Assembly (NCBI RefSeq): GCF_001999945.1
Contig: NZ_CP019650.1
Span: 2,170,001-2,234,000 of the forward strand
Reading direction: 5' to 3'
Length of the DNA stretch: 64,000 bases
Source: Microbulbifer agarilyticus
GTDB lineage: Bacteria; Pseudomonadota; Gammaproteobacteria; Pseudomonadales; Cellvibrionaceae
Both the position numbers and the translations under genes were made by a program. The notes under the pieces are model-generated. The model made no database searches and had not been told where the DNA came from. It was given only the letters and a program-made list of their open reading frames with translations. Of the stretch, positions 9,392-18,603 are shown piece after piece. Numbering within the stretch: the first letter of the stretch is position 1; each line of letters opens with the position of its first letter.

Positions 9392-10312
9392 CTAAAGCCT
9401 GCCGGCGTTCTTATTCGACAGGGCATCCCAATACGGAGGCTCGCCGTAAAAGCCCGCGAGGAAATCAACAAACGCTTTTACCTTCAGTGCGAGCAGGCGA
9501 GACGAAGGATAGACCGCCCAAATTGATGTGTCTGACAGGGATGGGTAGTCGGTTAACAGTTCAACTAATTCGCCGTTCGCCAGCTGCTCATACACACACC
9601 AGGCCGAACTCTGGGCAATCCCGAGGCCTGCAACACAGGCATCTCGCACTACCTCGCCATTGTCGGCGCGCAATGCGCCCGATGTCTTAATACGCACCGA
9701 ACCCGCACCGTCTGCGAATTCCCAGGTGTCCAGGCCGCTTAGATGAAGACAACGGTGTTGCTCCAGATCCCGGGGAGATTCGGGAACACCAAATTTCTCT
9801 AAATAAGACGGCGCCGCACAGACGATCCGTCGATCTGATGCGAGCTTTCTCGCGATCAGTGATGAATCCAAAAGCTTTGCATTGCGTATTGCAATATCAA
9901 AGCCGCCCTCCACCAGATCGACCATCGTATCGGATAAACGCAGGTCCACTCGCAGGTTTGGGTACTCCGCCATAAAGTCAGCCAGAGCCGGCACCAGGTG
10001 CATACGGCCAAAGGATGCCGGCGCGGCAATCCTGAGTACACCGCTGGGCATGGTGCGCGCGGAACCGACAGAAGCCTCCGCTGCGGCAACGCTTTCCAGC
10101 ACATCTTCGGCATGAGGCAGGAACGCCTCCCCCTCCTCCGTAAGCGACACTTTTCGTGTGGTGCGATTCAGCAACCGCACACCAACACTCTCTTCCAGTT
10201 TATTCAGATGCGCACTTGCAACCGCGGCCGACAGACCGAGTTCTTTGCCCGCCTGACTGATATTACGCATCGCCGCGACCCGCACGAATAGCTTCAGGTA
10301 TTGAATGTTCAT
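9392..10312 (-). CDS. LysR-family transcriptional regulator
   Basis: 306 residues from ATG at 10312; an in-frame TTG 15 bases upstream is less likely. The winged HTH (about residues 1-60: LFVRVAAMRNISQAGKELGL, then LNKLEESVGVRLLNRTTRK) is followed by a type 2 periplasmic-binding-like effector domain (about 90-290). The protein resembles the DsdC/AaeR-like clade that regulates oxidoreductase genes. It is divergent from the LLM/SDR/MDR operon with 130 bases between starts, the standard LysR arrangement, so it probably controls that operon and itself. The effector is unknown. Confidence 0.93.
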   Translation of the reverse strand: MNIQYLKLFVRVAAMRNISQAGKELGLSAAVASAHLNKLEESVGVRLLNRTTRKVSLTEEGEAFLPHAEDVLESVAAAEASVGSARTMPSGVLRIAAPASFGRMHLVPALADFMAEYPNLRVDLRLSDTMVDLVEGGFDIAIRNAKLLDSSLIARKLASDRRIVCAAPSYLEKFGVPESPRDLEQHRCLHLSGLDTWEFADGAGSVRIKTSGALRADNGEVVRDACVAGLGIAQSSAWCVYEQLANGELVELLTDYPSLSDTSIWAVYPSSRLLALKVKAFVDFLAGFYGEPPYWDALSNKNAGRL

Positions 10313-10349
10313 CTTGCCAATTATCAACGAAATCTAAATTCTGATTACT

Positions 10350-10393
10350 TAAAGATCATTATTATCAATTTTTCAATTAAAGACTAATCTTTA
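10350..10393. promoter_or_regulatory. Candidate LysR-type operator dyad
   Basis: The inverted repeat TAAAGAT (10350-10356) and ATCTTTA (10387-10393) lies in the AT-rich divergent region between the regulator and the monooxygenase gene. The 30-base spacing is longer than the classic T-N11-A site, so this may be two half-sites. No experimental or comparative support is available here. Confidence 0.3.
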
Positions 10394-10442
10394 CCCCATC
10401 GACAAATGAAGGGCGTCAGAACGGGGTTCTGACGATGACAAG

Positions 10443-11387
10443 ATGGAATTTCAACCAATCAACCGGGCCTACAACCAGACCTATCGCCCCAACAGGCTTA
10501 GCCTGGGGCTGGTAGTGCCGATCGAAAATAGTGGCGCTTCTGCAGTACCCCAAATGGTGCATCATCTGGAGCGGGTACAACTGGCGGAGGCGTTGGGTTT
10601 TAGTGCCGTTTGGCTACGAGACGTACCGTTTAACGTGCCCTCATTCGGCGACGCCGGGCAGTTATTCGACCCCTTTGTCTATCTCGGCTATCTCGCCGGC
10701 AATACCGAGCGCATCGCATTAGGCGTCGCAAGTATTGTCCTACCCTTGCGCCACCCGGCCCATGTTGCGAAATCCGCGGCGAGCGTGGACGTACTCTCCA
10801 ATGGTCGAGTACTTCTCGGCGTTGCCTCCGGTGACCGTCCGGAAGAATACCCGGCCTTCAACAAGCCCTTTGAAAGCCGCGCGGAAAGCTTTCGCTCGAG
10901 CATCGACTATATCAACAGCGCCTGGAAGGACACCGCCAGCTTCGCCAACGAATTCGGCAGCCCGAGCGGTGGCATCGACCTGTTACCGAAACCGGTCGCC
11001 GGGCGCTTGCCGCTGTTGATCACTGGCTCGAGCCGTCAGTCTCCGGAGTGGCTGGCGCGCAATGGCGATGGCTGGATCACCTACCCGCGCGGGATCGATG
11101 CGCAGGCAAGCATTATCAACCAGTGGCGCACGGGCATTAAGGAAGCCGGTGGTCACGACAAGCCGGCCACGCAATCGCTGTACATCGACCTTGTCGATGA
11201 GCCTGACGCGATACCGCAACCAATCCACCTGGGCTTTCGCTCGGGAGTGAATTACCTGCATCGCTATTTATCCTCACTGCAGGAAATCGGCATCAATCAC
11301 GTCGCACTCAACCTCCGTTTTAACCAAGCGGATATTGAATCAACCTTGAAACTTCTGGCGGAAGAAGTTTTGCCAGACTTTAGCTAA
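10443..11387 (+). CDS. Luciferase-like (LLM class) flavin-dependent oxidoreductase
   Basis: 314 residues. Bacterial-luciferase-like TIM-barrel flavoprotein using FMN or F420-type flavin. Family motifs: LSLGLVVPIE at the first strand, AEALGFSAVWLRDVPF, TERIALGVASIVLPLRHPAHVAKSAAS, LSNGRVLLGVASGDRPEEY, and a C-terminal LLITGSSRQSPEWLARNGDGWI. First gene of an operon with an SDR and an MDR oxidoreductase, divergent from a LysR regulator. This context suggests oxidative breakdown of, or a stress response to, a small organic compound. The substrate is unknown. Confidence 0.88.
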   Translation: MEFQPINRAYNQTYRPNRLSLGLVVPIENSGASAVPQMVHHLERVQLAEALGFSAVWLRDVPFNVPSFGDAGQLFDPFVYLGYLAGNTERIALGVASIVLPLRHPAHVAKSAASVDVLSNGRVLLGVASGDRPEEYPAFNKPFESRAESFRSSIDYINSAWKDTASFANEFGSPSGGIDLLPKPVAGRLPLLITGSSRQSPEWLARNGDGWITYPRGIDAQASIINQWRTGIKEAGGHDKPATQSLYIDLVDEPDAIPQPIHLGFRSGVNYLHRYLSSLQEIGINHVALNLRFNQADIESTLKLLAEEVLPDFS

Positions 11388-11400
11388 CACGGAATCCACT

Positions 11401-12195
11401 ATGACAAAACGGATATTGATCACCGGTTCTACCGATGGCATCGGCCTGGAAACGGCAAAGCTCTTTGCGAAAAACGGCCACGAAGTGATTCTGCACGGTC
11501 GCACCCAGGAAAAGCTGGCTGCGGCAGAAGATGCGATCAAGGCAATTACACCGGATGCGGTTACTAGTGGCTTCATTGCCGATTTCTCAAGCGTACCCGC
11601 AGTCAACGCGTTTGCGGATGAAATACTCTCCCACTTCGACCACATTGATGTATTGATCAACAACGCGGGAATATTTCGTACCAACCACACGACAACAGCA
11701 GACGGTCTGGATATCCGCTTTGCCGTAAATACCATCGCCCCATGGGTACTAACCCAGCGACTGCTGCCAATCCTTGGCAAAACGGGACGTGTCGTAAACC
11801 TCACTTCTGCCGCTCAGGCAGGCGTGGATGCCGATGGGTTCCTCGGCAAGAAGCCCCTTGATGCGATGGATGCCTACTCGCAAAGCAAGCTCGCGCTGAT
11901 CCAATGGTCCAGGTATCTGGCAAATGAACTCGGCGGTGAAGGCCCGGTGATTATTCCAGTCAATCCCGGTTCACTGCTCGCCACCAAAATGGTGAAAGAA
12001 GGCTTCGGCGTGCCCGGCAAATCCACCAGTATCGGCGCCCAGGTCTTAGTCGATGCAGCCCTGTCGGATACCTTCGCTAACGCGTCCGGCCGTTACTTCG
12101 ACAATGACATAGGCCAGTTTGCCGACCCGCATCCCAGCGCGCTAGATGAAGCGCAGGTACAAGAAACCATGCGCATCCTTAAATCACTGGTTTGA
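11401..12195 (+). CDS. Short-chain dehydrogenase/reductase (SDR)
   Basis: 264 residues. Rossmann fold with the cofactor motif TGSTDGIG at residues 7-14, NNAGI at about 87-91, and the catalytic Tyr159/Lys163 (YSQSK). An upstream Ser in NLTSAAQ completes the triad. It starts 13 bases after the monooxygenase stop, in the same operon. NAD(P)-dependent carbonyl/alcohol conversion is certain at family level, but the substrate is not predictable. Confidence 0.92.
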   Translation: MTKRILITGSTDGIGLETAKLFAKNGHEVILHGRTQEKLAAAEDAIKAITPDAVTSGFIADFSSVPAVNAFADEILSHFDHIDVLINNAGIFRTNHTTTADGLDIRFAVNTIAPWVLTQRLLPILGKTGRVVNLTSAAQAGVDADGFLGKKPLDAMDAYSQSKLALIQWSRYLANELGGEGPVIIPVNPGSLLATKMVKEGFGVPGKSTSIGAQVLVDAALSDTFANASGRYFDNDIGQFADPHPSALDEAQVQETMRILKSLV

Positions 12196-12237
12196 ACACA
12201 CCCAATTACCGCCTCACGGACGATTCAGGAGCCCGAT

Positions 12238-13224
12238 ATGAAAGCAATGATTATAAATTCTTATGGTGCGAGCGATGTATTTGAGCTCACCGAAGTGGCC
12301 AAACCCAGTGTTGGACCGGGGCAAGTCCTGGTCAAAATCGCCGCAACCAGTGTCAACACGGTCGATACGATGATCCGGCAAATGGGAAAAGAGCTGCCGC
12401 TTTCCCCAGACTTGCCCGCCATACTGGGGATGGATTTTGCAGGCACTGTAGAAGCAGTTGGTGAGGGTGTAGACGCCTTTGCCAACGGAGATGAAGTTTA
12501 TGGGTGCGCCGGTGGGCTTGCGGACATTCCCGGCGCACTCGCCGAATACATGGTTGCCGATGCGAAATTGATCGCACTGAAACCGAAATCTGCCTCCATG
12601 CGCGAGGCTGCCGCACTACCGCTCGTCGGCATCACCGCCTATGAAGGCCTGACCCGCGCTGGAGTCTCCCAAGGTCAAAAGGTGCTGGTGCACGGTGGCT
12701 CCGGCGGTGTTGGCCATGTCGCCCTACAGATTGCCAAGGCATTTGGTGCGGATGTGTACTCCACTGGTGGCGGCACCAAACAATTGGCGCTCATCGAAGA
12801 TCTTGGCGCAACCGGGATCAACTACGTCGACGAATCGGTTGAAGCGTATGTGGCGAAACACACCGGCGGCGCCGGCTTTGATGTGGTGTTCGACTCCGTT
12901 GGCGGGGCTAACCTCACAAACTCTTTCGAAGCTGCTGCGCTCAATGCACAGGTGGCGACAACCGTGTCGATGGTGGAACTGGACCTGACGCCGATGCACT
13001 TTAAAGGGCTGTCGCTGCACGTTGTGTTTATGTTGATTCCCATGCTCCACAATCACAAACGTGAAGAACATGGAGTGATTCTGCAGGAGCTCGCCAAGCT
13101 CGTGGACGACGGTAGCTTGCGCCCTGTCGTCGATGAAAACAGCTTCACCTTGCAAGAAGCCGGCAAGGCACACGACCACCTGACCAGCGGAAATGCGATC
13201 GGAAAAGTCGTTATCTCGGTTTAA
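12238..13224 (+). CDS. MDR-superfamily quinone oxidoreductase-like protein
   Basis: 328 residues. Zinc-independent medium-chain reductase resembling QOR/zeta-crystallin. The N-terminal GroES-like domain contains VKIAATSVNTVDTMIRQ and GMDFAGTVEAVGEGV. The nucleotide-binding domain carries HGGSGGVGHVALQIAKAFGA. No catalytic zinc cysteines or structural zinc lobe are seen. It is preceded by an AGGAG ribosome site and 42 bases after the SDR gene. Likely NADPH-dependent reduction of an enone or quinone. It completes the LysR-linked redox operon. Confidence 0.9.
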   Translation: MKAMIINSYGASDVFELTEVAKPSVGPGQVLVKIAATSVNTVDTMIRQMGKELPLSPDLPAILGMDFAGTVEAVGEGVDAFANGDEVYGCAGGLADIPGALAEYMVADAKLIALKPKSASMREAAALPLVGITAYEGLTRAGVSQGQKVLVHGGSGGVGHVALQIAKAFGADVYSTGGGTKQLALIEDLGATGINYVDESVEAYVAKHTGGAGFDVVFDSVGGANLTNSFEAAALNAQVATTVSMVELDLTPMHFKGLSLHVVFMLIPMLHNHKREEHGVILQELAKLVDDGSLRPVVDENSFTLQEAGKAHDHLTSGNAIGKVVISV

Positions 13225-13683
13225 TACCACTCTCCCAGCCGGGGTGAGATCTGCTTGCTCCGGCTTTCTTCTGTTTTACCCTTTCCTCTACTTCTACGCG
13301 GCCCACAGCAATTGTTAGTCCTTCCGGGCCAAGCACGCCCTATATAACACTGCGTCTGCTTCGCAAGCGTTTCCGTTCTACATAGACATATTGAACTGCG
13401 TGTCAGCACAACATAATCCACGCCCCAAATCGTTCATTTTTTAGACTTATACCTACGATTAAAAAGTAGTCAAAAACTAACCAAAAAGGCTTTTGGTGAC
13501 TTCGCTACACCTGACCCTCAGCGCACCGCCGCAGTAGTGCAAATAGCGCCTCAACACATGCCACCCAAAGGGGAATTACAACAGTGGTATGTAGAAGGTT
13601 GCTGTTCGTATGCGTCGAAATCTATCAGAGGGTACATCGTTCGATTAGAAGTAAAGAAGTACAGAGGTACAAGGAGCAACTCT
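13225..13683. other. Intergenic region before the cytochrome c peroxidase gene
   Basis: 459 bases. Its left end holds the probable terminator at 13237-13271. The centre (about 13420-13490) is AT-rich. An in-frame extension of the downstream gene from 13537 has no leader or domain features and is not taken as coding. No RNA gene or convincing promoter was recognised. Confidence 0.4.
13237..13271 (+). terminator. Possible terminator of the LLM/SDR/MDR operon
   Basis: AGCCGG (13237-13242) pairs with CCGGCT (13260-13265), followed by TTCTTCTGTTTT. The loop is 17 bases and the T tract is interrupted, so support is moderate at best. Confidence 0.4.
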
Positions 13684-15375
13684 ATGGGTAGGACGAATAG
13701 ATTCCGAAGGAGTGCCCTGCTGGCACTTATCTTCAGTATTCCTCTTGGTAGTTTAACCGCCACCGCGCAAGAAGAATCTGAGCAGGTCTTGCGGGACCAG
13801 GCACTCAAGCTACTTGGCAAACACGTATTCTTCGACTCGGATCTCTCGAATCCGAAAGGCAATCAGTCCTGTGCAAGCTGCCATGAACCTTTCGCTGGCG
13901 GGACATCCGGCTTTTCCGACGTGAATGAAAACAGCGTGGTTGTACCAGGCGCGACCGCACCCAATATTGGGAACCGCAAGCCGCCAACCAATACCTATGC
14001 GTCTTTTACTCCTCCCTGGCAACCTGCAGTGCCCGGTTCGCCCTGCAACCTGTTCGCCGGAATACCATTTTGCGGCGGGAATTTCTGGGATGGTCGCTCG
14101 CAGGGAAATGATACCCCGGTGGGCAACACGGCCCCTGCCCCACATCTGGGCGATGAAGTGTTTTATGACATTGAGAATGCAGCAATCATGGCGTTCGGGC
14201 AGTACAAGGGCCCAACCTCTGATCAGGCGCTAAACCCCATGCCGAACCCCGCGGAGCAAAATATCGCGCGGATTGATGTCTGTGAGCGGGTGAAAAATTC
14301 CATTTATGCACCACTGTACAAGCTCGCCTGGGGCACAGACCTGGATTGCAGTGCAACACTCGCTTACAACGATAACACCCATTACGACATTGCATTCAAG
14401 CGCCTGATGTTATCGGTCGGTGCCTACCAGCACTCCGAAGACATCAATGCCTTTTCGTCAAAACGCGACATGGCACTGCGCGCCGAACTTGCCTGCGATG
14501 GGAGCAGCTATCCCGACCACTATGATGCAGAGTTCTGCGCGCTTTTATCGGGAAGCAATAAGGAAGCCGGGCAATTTCCTCTTTTGCTGCTGACCGAAGA
14601 AGAGAATCTTGGCCACGATATCTTCTACCAAAGCCCATTTGGACCGCCCGGACCGGTCGCTGCTGGCGCCTGTGCACTGTGTCACTCTGGCCCTGGAGAG
14701 GATGGCTCTGAACCGTTACAGCTGTATAGCGATCACAGCTATCACAATATCGGTGTCCCCCATAACCCGCATATCCCGAATGCACCCGACCCGGGGCTCA
14801 GCAACCATTTGCTGGATGCCTTGCCCGGCCCAGTACGCACGCCGACTTTGCGCAATACCAGTAAAGGCGCGCAACCGGGTGTATTTACCAAGGCATACAC
14901 ACACAATGGTTGGTTTAAGAGCCTGGAAACGCTGGTGCACTTTTACAATACACGCGACGTAAAAGTTCGCTGTGAAGCACTCATCCCGGAGACGATCCCA
15001 GAAGGTACGGAACTCACCGAAGCGGTAGCGCTTGCGAACGATTGCTGGCCGAGCCCGGAATTCCCCGATACCGCAGTGGGCGGGCCATTACTTGGCAACT
15101 TGGGCCTGACAAGCGACGAAGAAGCCGCACTAGTGGCTTACATACATACGTTGAATGATGCACATTCTGCCGAGCCACCAGTCTTGCTGGATGAAAGCAA
15201 TATCCGCGCGCGACGAATCTTTACCATATTTCAAATGCGCAAATGGGAACAAGATGTTTGTGTTATAGGAGAGGCAACGGCAAGCACACAGGCTGCCCGC
15301 TACTCGCGCAGGCCTTGCCTACCTCTCTCCCAGCTCATTGAGCTGCTTGAGGAAGATGATTGGCTAATGCAATAA
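13684..15375 (+). CDS. Di-heme cytochrome c peroxidase (CcpA/MauG)-family protein
   Basis: 563 residues from the ATG at 13684, preceded by AAGGAG. The signal peptide (about residues 1-31, ...LTATAQ) exports it to the periplasm. Two CxxCH c-type heme sites are seen: C63-A-S-C66-H67 and C330-A-L-C333-H334. The sequence around the first, DLSNPKGNQSCASCH, is typical of bacterial di-heme peroxidases. At 563 residues it is longer than classical CCP (about 320-350), with insertions such as FWDGRSQGNDTPVGN. It may be a specialised MauG-like oxidase rather than a hydrogen peroxide scavenger. It is isolated on its strand and has its own terminator. Confidence 0.85.
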   Translation: MGRTNRFRRSALLALIFSIPLGSLTATAQEESEQVLRDQALKLLGKHVFFDSDLSNPKGNQSCASCHEPFAGGTSGFSDVNENSVVVPGATAPNIGNRKPPTNTYASFTPPWQPAVPGSPCNLFAGIPFCGGNFWDGRSQGNDTPVGNTAPAPHLGDEVFYDIENAAIMAFGQYKGPTSDQALNPMPNPAEQNIARIDVCERVKNSIYAPLYKLAWGTDLDCSATLAYNDNTHYDIAFKRLMLSVGAYQHSEDINAFSSKRDMALRAELACDGSSYPDHYDAEFCALLSGSNKEAGQFPLLLLTEEENLGHDIFYQSPFGPPGPVAAGACALCHSGPGEDGSEPLQLYSDHSYHNIGVPHNPHIPNAPDPGLSNHLLDALPGPVRTPTLRNTSKGAQPGVFTKAYTHNGWFKSLETLVHFYNTRDVKVRCEALIPETIPEGTELTEAVALANDCWPSPEFPDTAVGGPLLGNLGLTSDEEAALVAYIHTLNDAHSAEPPVLLDESNIRARRIFTIFQMRKWEQDVCVIGEATASTQAARYSRRPCLPLSQLIELLEEDDWLMQ

Positions 15376-15387
15376 GGCCAATCTTAC

Positions 15388-15436
15388 CGCTGCCCGGCGT
15401 CACAGCCAGTAAGGCTGAGGCCCGGCAGCGATTTTT
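15388..15436 (+). terminator. Strong nested terminator after the peroxidase gene
   Basis: An outer stem CGCTGCCCGGC (15388-15398) and GCCCGGCAGCG (15420-15430) with one C-C mismatch encloses a second perfect hairpin, CAGCC-AGTAA-GGCTG (15402-15416). It is followed by ATTTTT. Confidence 0.75.
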
Positions 15437-15506
15437 GCACATAAAATCAAGCCACAGCTTTTCAAGGCTTCACCCGTGCCCGCTGTGTTAACGGCTGCCT
15501 CATCGA

Positions 15507-15794
15507 TCACTCAATGCGCGTCATTTCATACAGAGTGAAGTCCTCAACTTTGCCATCTACCGCATCCATGTAGGCTTTCAAATGTTCGGCTTCCATATGC
15601 GCTTGCCACAAATCGCGGTTTTCCCAATTTTCGAAAAATAGAAAGTATGACGCATCGTTATTGTCTTGATGCAGGTCGTACTGAATATTGCCTTTCTCCG
15701 CGCGCGTAATTGGAATGAGCTTTAGTAACTCCGTTTTTACGTCCTCGGTGAACTCCGGTTTAGCTTTGATGGAGCCAATGACAGTGAGCGACAT
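15507..15794 (-). CDS. YgiN-type antibiotic biosynthesis monooxygenase (ABM) domain protein
   Basis: 95 residues, single ABM fold (dimeric ferredoxin-like alpha/beta barrel) as in quinol monooxygenase YgiN. Family pattern: IGSIKAKPEFTEDVKTELLKL, then EKGNIQYDLHQDN, FFENWENRDLWQAHMEAEHLKAY. An AGGAGG ribosome site is 6-7 bases before the ATG. It probably oxidises quinols or other aromatics without cofactor; the substrate is unknown. It lies 105 bases downstream of the Ntn-hydrolase gene on the same strand, so the two may be co-transcribed. Confidence 0.88.
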   Translation of the reverse strand: MSLTVIGSIKAKPEFTEDVKTELLKLIPITRAEKGNIQYDLHQDNNDASYFLFFENWENRDLWQAHMEAEHLKAYMDAVDGKVEDFTLYEMTRIE

Positions 15795-15899
15795 GCTAGG
15801 CCTCCTGTATGTCAGCCCGGGTTATGTGGGCCTCTCGCCAACACTGTGGAGCGAGAGGTGTTACATGAGCGCCATTAGAGATGCAGGTAGCATCGCCCC

Positions 15900-16907
15900 T
15901 TAAGCGGCCGCTTTCCAGGTAACTACCGTACCAGCTTGCTGGAATGCTACGGAATCTGCGGGTTTGAACTTGCCAGAAACTTCCCCTGCAGCCTCCAAAT
16001 CCTCGGCAAGATCAAACATCAGCACCGGTGCACCTTCGGACAAATCCAATTTATCCATGTCAATCCACACCACATTAGGCAAGCGCGCGAATTCGAAATA
16101 GTAGCGCTTGTTAGTCAGATCACTGACCGACTGCCACTGGGTGGGAGACACATTGGGTTGCACGGGATCTACATATCCCAATGGAGTTGCCATATTGCGC
16201 ATAACACTCAAGACACCGGCGACAGCCTCCTGATAAGAAGCCGGTTGCTCGGGCAAGGTTGTCAGGTAATAGGCGCCGCGCGCAAACCGGTCCTCCGCCT
16301 CGGCACTACCGGGCAGTGTCTTTTTACCGCCCAGGCCTTGGTACTGTTTCATCAATACCAATTGCTCATCGTATACAGGTGAATTGGTCATCACGCGATA
16401 CTGTGCACCGTGATGGATCACCGGTTTGCCGTGCAGAATCTCGATGATCGCCGAATCGCCCGACGCGTCCGAAACACACATATGCATGGGAGAATCGACA
16501 CTATCTCCGCGGTGCACAATCTCCACGGGACGTACCTGCATTGAGCGAGTCGCGGCCACAACTTCATCAACGGTGGCAAAGCAATCCAGATAGTACTGAA
16601 CCCACTCGGAGATAGAGAGCCCAGGCAAATCTTCTTCGCGCGTGCCGTATTCCGCTTCCGCCAGATACAGTAAACGTACCGAGAGGCCCGCTTCATTGAG
16701 CCCGTCGGCGGTAGCGCAGTCCCAGATGACGGCGCCAATGCTTCCGTATTTGGACGTCCACTTCAAAGAGTTGGAATCCGTCAGCCCCTCGCGCTGTGCC
16801 CCGCGAGGGAAGACGTATAACTTTGTTCCCATCTGTTCGGTCCAATCCATGTTGCGACCCACGATGACTGGCTGTCCTTTTTGCGTCCAGAGAATTGTCG
16901 AGCACAT
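15900..16907 (-). CDS. Choloylglycine hydrolase-family (Ntn) linear amide hydrolase
   Basis: 335 residues. N-terminal nucleophile hydrolase cleaving linear C-N amide bonds, as in bile salt hydrolase, penicillin V acylase and some N-acyl-homoserine-lactone acylases. Catalytic residues fall at family positions: Cys2 (MCST, exposed after Met removal), Arg18 and Asp21 (GRNMDW), and Asn175 (MTNSPVYDEQ). No signal peptide is visible before Cys2, so it is probably cytoplasmic; Gram-negative members are often periplasmic. Substrate is unknown: a fatty-acyl amide or an acyl-homoserine lactone is plausible in a marine bacterium. Confidence 0.87.
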   Translation of the reverse strand: MCSTILWTQKGQPVIVGRNMDWTEQMGTKLYVFPRGAQREGLTDSNSLKWTSKYGSIGAVIWDCATADGLNEAGLSVRLLYLAEAEYGTREEDLPGLSISEWVQYYLDCFATVDEVVAATRSMQVRPVEIVHRGDSVDSPMHMCVSDASGDSAIIEILHGKPVIHHGAQYRVMTNSPVYDEQLVLMKQYQGLGGKKTLPGSAEAEDRFARGAYYLTTLPEQPASYQEAVAGVLSVMRNMATPLGYVDPVQPNVSPTQWQSVSDLTNKRYYFEFARLPNVVWIDMDKLDLSEGAPVLMFDLAEDLEAAGEVSGKFKPADSVAFQQAGTVVTWKAAA

Positions 16908-17058
16908 AAGGTCTCACCCCACGATCAATCTGAGAGAATGATGTCCAGCGCCGGCTCGCTTATTGCGGGCGCAGCTTCGCTCGTTAAGGTTATTGTCGCG
17001 GGCACACTTGCCCAAACGATGGTCTAGCCATGGGCGAGAACCAAGCAACAAGCCCACC

Positions 17059-17718
17059 CTATTTTTTAGACTCCTTACTATCGACGGGTCGAGTGAGCAG
17101 AGTATCCGGGACATACAAGTGCCAGTGAATGGCGGCGGCGCGCAGGCAGAAAATCAGCAGCATACTGAGGACGCCTACAGTGAGGCCGGCAGCGGGAAAC
17201 ATCGCCAGCAGGATGACATAGGTAATACATCCCAGTGTGACCGGTACTGCGTACAACTCTTTGCGCATCAACAGTGTGTCGTTGCCGGCCAGCACATCAC
17301 GTAGCAGGCCACCGCCAATCGCAGTAATGACACCAAGAAGAATGGGCCCCAGCGGCTGCGCAAACGACAAATCCATGGTTTTCTGGGCTGCCTGGATTGC
17401 AAACAAGGCAACCCCGGCGGCATCCAGGTACAGCATGGCCCGGTAGACCTGTCGACCGGTCATGCGCTTATTGGCAATAAAAGCCAGCAGGCTCGCTGCC
17501 AGCGCAACCCAAATGTAATTCAGGTCTTCCGACCAGAATACCGGCACACCCAAGATCAGGTCGCGCACGGTACCCCCGCCGATTGCGGTAATAACGCCCA
17601 TCACCAGAGCGCCAAATAGATCGATGCGTTTGGGTGCAACAGCCGCGACCGCTGTCGCTGCGAACGCGACAGTTCCCGCCATACCTACCGCATACTGCAG
17701 TCCCTCTACTGTCATCAC
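17059..17718 (-). CDS. YicG/UPF0126 (TRIC-like) membrane protein
   Basis: 219 residues, about seven membrane segments. Internal duplication with two copies of GVITAIGGG followed by RD (near residues 41-52 and 129-140), the signature of the UPF0126/TRIC fold. Bacterial TRIC homologues form trimeric cation channels, and some YicG-like proteins have been linked to glycine transport. Start at 17718 (MMTVEG) or at the next codon. Preceded by a convergent-free gap of about 150 bases to the Ntn hydrolase gene on the same strand. Confidence 0.88.
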   Translation of the reverse strand: MMTVEGLQYAVGMAGTVAFAATAVAAVAPKRIDLFGALVMGVITAIGGGTVRDLILGVPVFWSEDLNYIWVALAASLLAFIANKRMTGRQVYRAMLYLDAAGVALFAIQAAQKTMDLSFAQPLGPILLGVITAIGGGLLRDVLAGNDTLLMRKELYAVPVTLGCITYVILLAMFPAAGLTVGVLSMLLIFCLRAAAIHWHLYVPDTLLTRPVDSKESKK

Positions 17719-17904
17719 CGCCTGTCACTCTATCCGCATTTCGCCGTACCTGGCCTCAAAGTTTAGATCTACTGACTCTAACAATGCGGAGAGAGGAACG
17801 CTGTGGCTGCTGGGCGGCTGGCCAAAGGCAAAAAGTGCGCGAAATTCGACTAGGCTAAAAGAAAGCCGCGCCTTTACGGGGCGCGCTCCTCACGGGATGA
17901 AAAT

Positions 17905-18603
17905 ATGAAGGGGAAGCACGCCTCAGCGCTCTTCCTGGCGGCTTGTGTCGCCGGTGTGTGTATTGGCCTGGGACTAATTTACTACTTCGACCTCGACGAC
18001 CAGATTCTCGAGATCTTGCAGTGGCTCGAGGACCAAGGCTGGCAGGCAAGCCTGCTGTTCATCCTCATTATGGCCGCGGCCATTATCTGCCTGGCACCCG
18101 GGGTAATTTTCACCATGGGCGCAGGGTTCGTATTCGGGGTTATCAAAGGTACCGTGCTGGTTGTCGCCGGTACCGTACTGGGCGCCGGTATCGCCTTTTT
18201 AATTGCGCGTTACCTGTTTGGAAAGCGGCCATCCGAATGGGTCATGTCCAAGGTAAAGCCAGCCAATATCGGAGACATCATTCGGGATGAGGGCTGGAAA
18301 ATGATCATGTACACCCGTTTGGTGCCCCTGTTTCCATTCAAGCTTTCCAACTATTTCTTTGGTCTAACACCCGTGCGCTTCACGGATTTTCTGCTGGGCA
18401 ACTTCCTCGGCATCATCCCGCTCACTCTCACCAACGTCTACGTGGGCTCGATCGCTTCCGATCTCACCACACTCGGAAGCAGCGAAGTGGAAAGAACCCC
18501 GGTTGAGTGGGCACTGTATGCGATGGGTTTTGTCCTGGCGATTGTGGCGCTGGTTGGCCTTACACGTATTGCGCGACGCGCCCTTGCACCGTTGAAGCAA
18601 TGA
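17905..18603 (+). CDS. TVP38/TMEM64 (DedA-superfamily) membrane protein
   Basis: 232 residues. Hydrophobic N-terminal segment (about 6-26), then the SNARE-associated/VTT domain with the conserved PGVIFTMGAGFVFG and AGTVLGAGIAFLIARYLFGK motifs and the NYFFGLTPVRFTDFLLGNFLG reentrant region. DedA-superfamily proteins are implicated in lipid or polyprenyl-phosphate flipping. It is followed on the same strand by glycosidase, glycosyltransferase and phosphodiesterase genes, so it may supply or move their lipid substrate. The start at 17905 follows a weak GGGATGAAA stretch. Confidence 0.88.
   Translation: MKGKHASALFLAACVAGVCIGLGLIYYFDLDDQILEILQWLEDQGWQASLLFILIMAAAIICLAPGVIFTMGAGFVFGVIKGTVLVVAGTVLGAGIAFLIARYLFGKRPSEWVMSKVKPANIGDIIRDEGWKMIMYTRLVPLFPFKLSNYFFGLTPVRFTDFLLGNFLGIIPLTLTNVYVGSIASDLTTLGSSEVERTPVEWALYAMGFVLAIVALVGLTRIARRALAPLKQ

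Noticed and set aside
13537..13683. 49-codon upstream extension of the cytochrome c peroxidase gene
   Set aside because: The real start at 13684 has a clear AAGGAG site and a signal peptide; the extension has neither.
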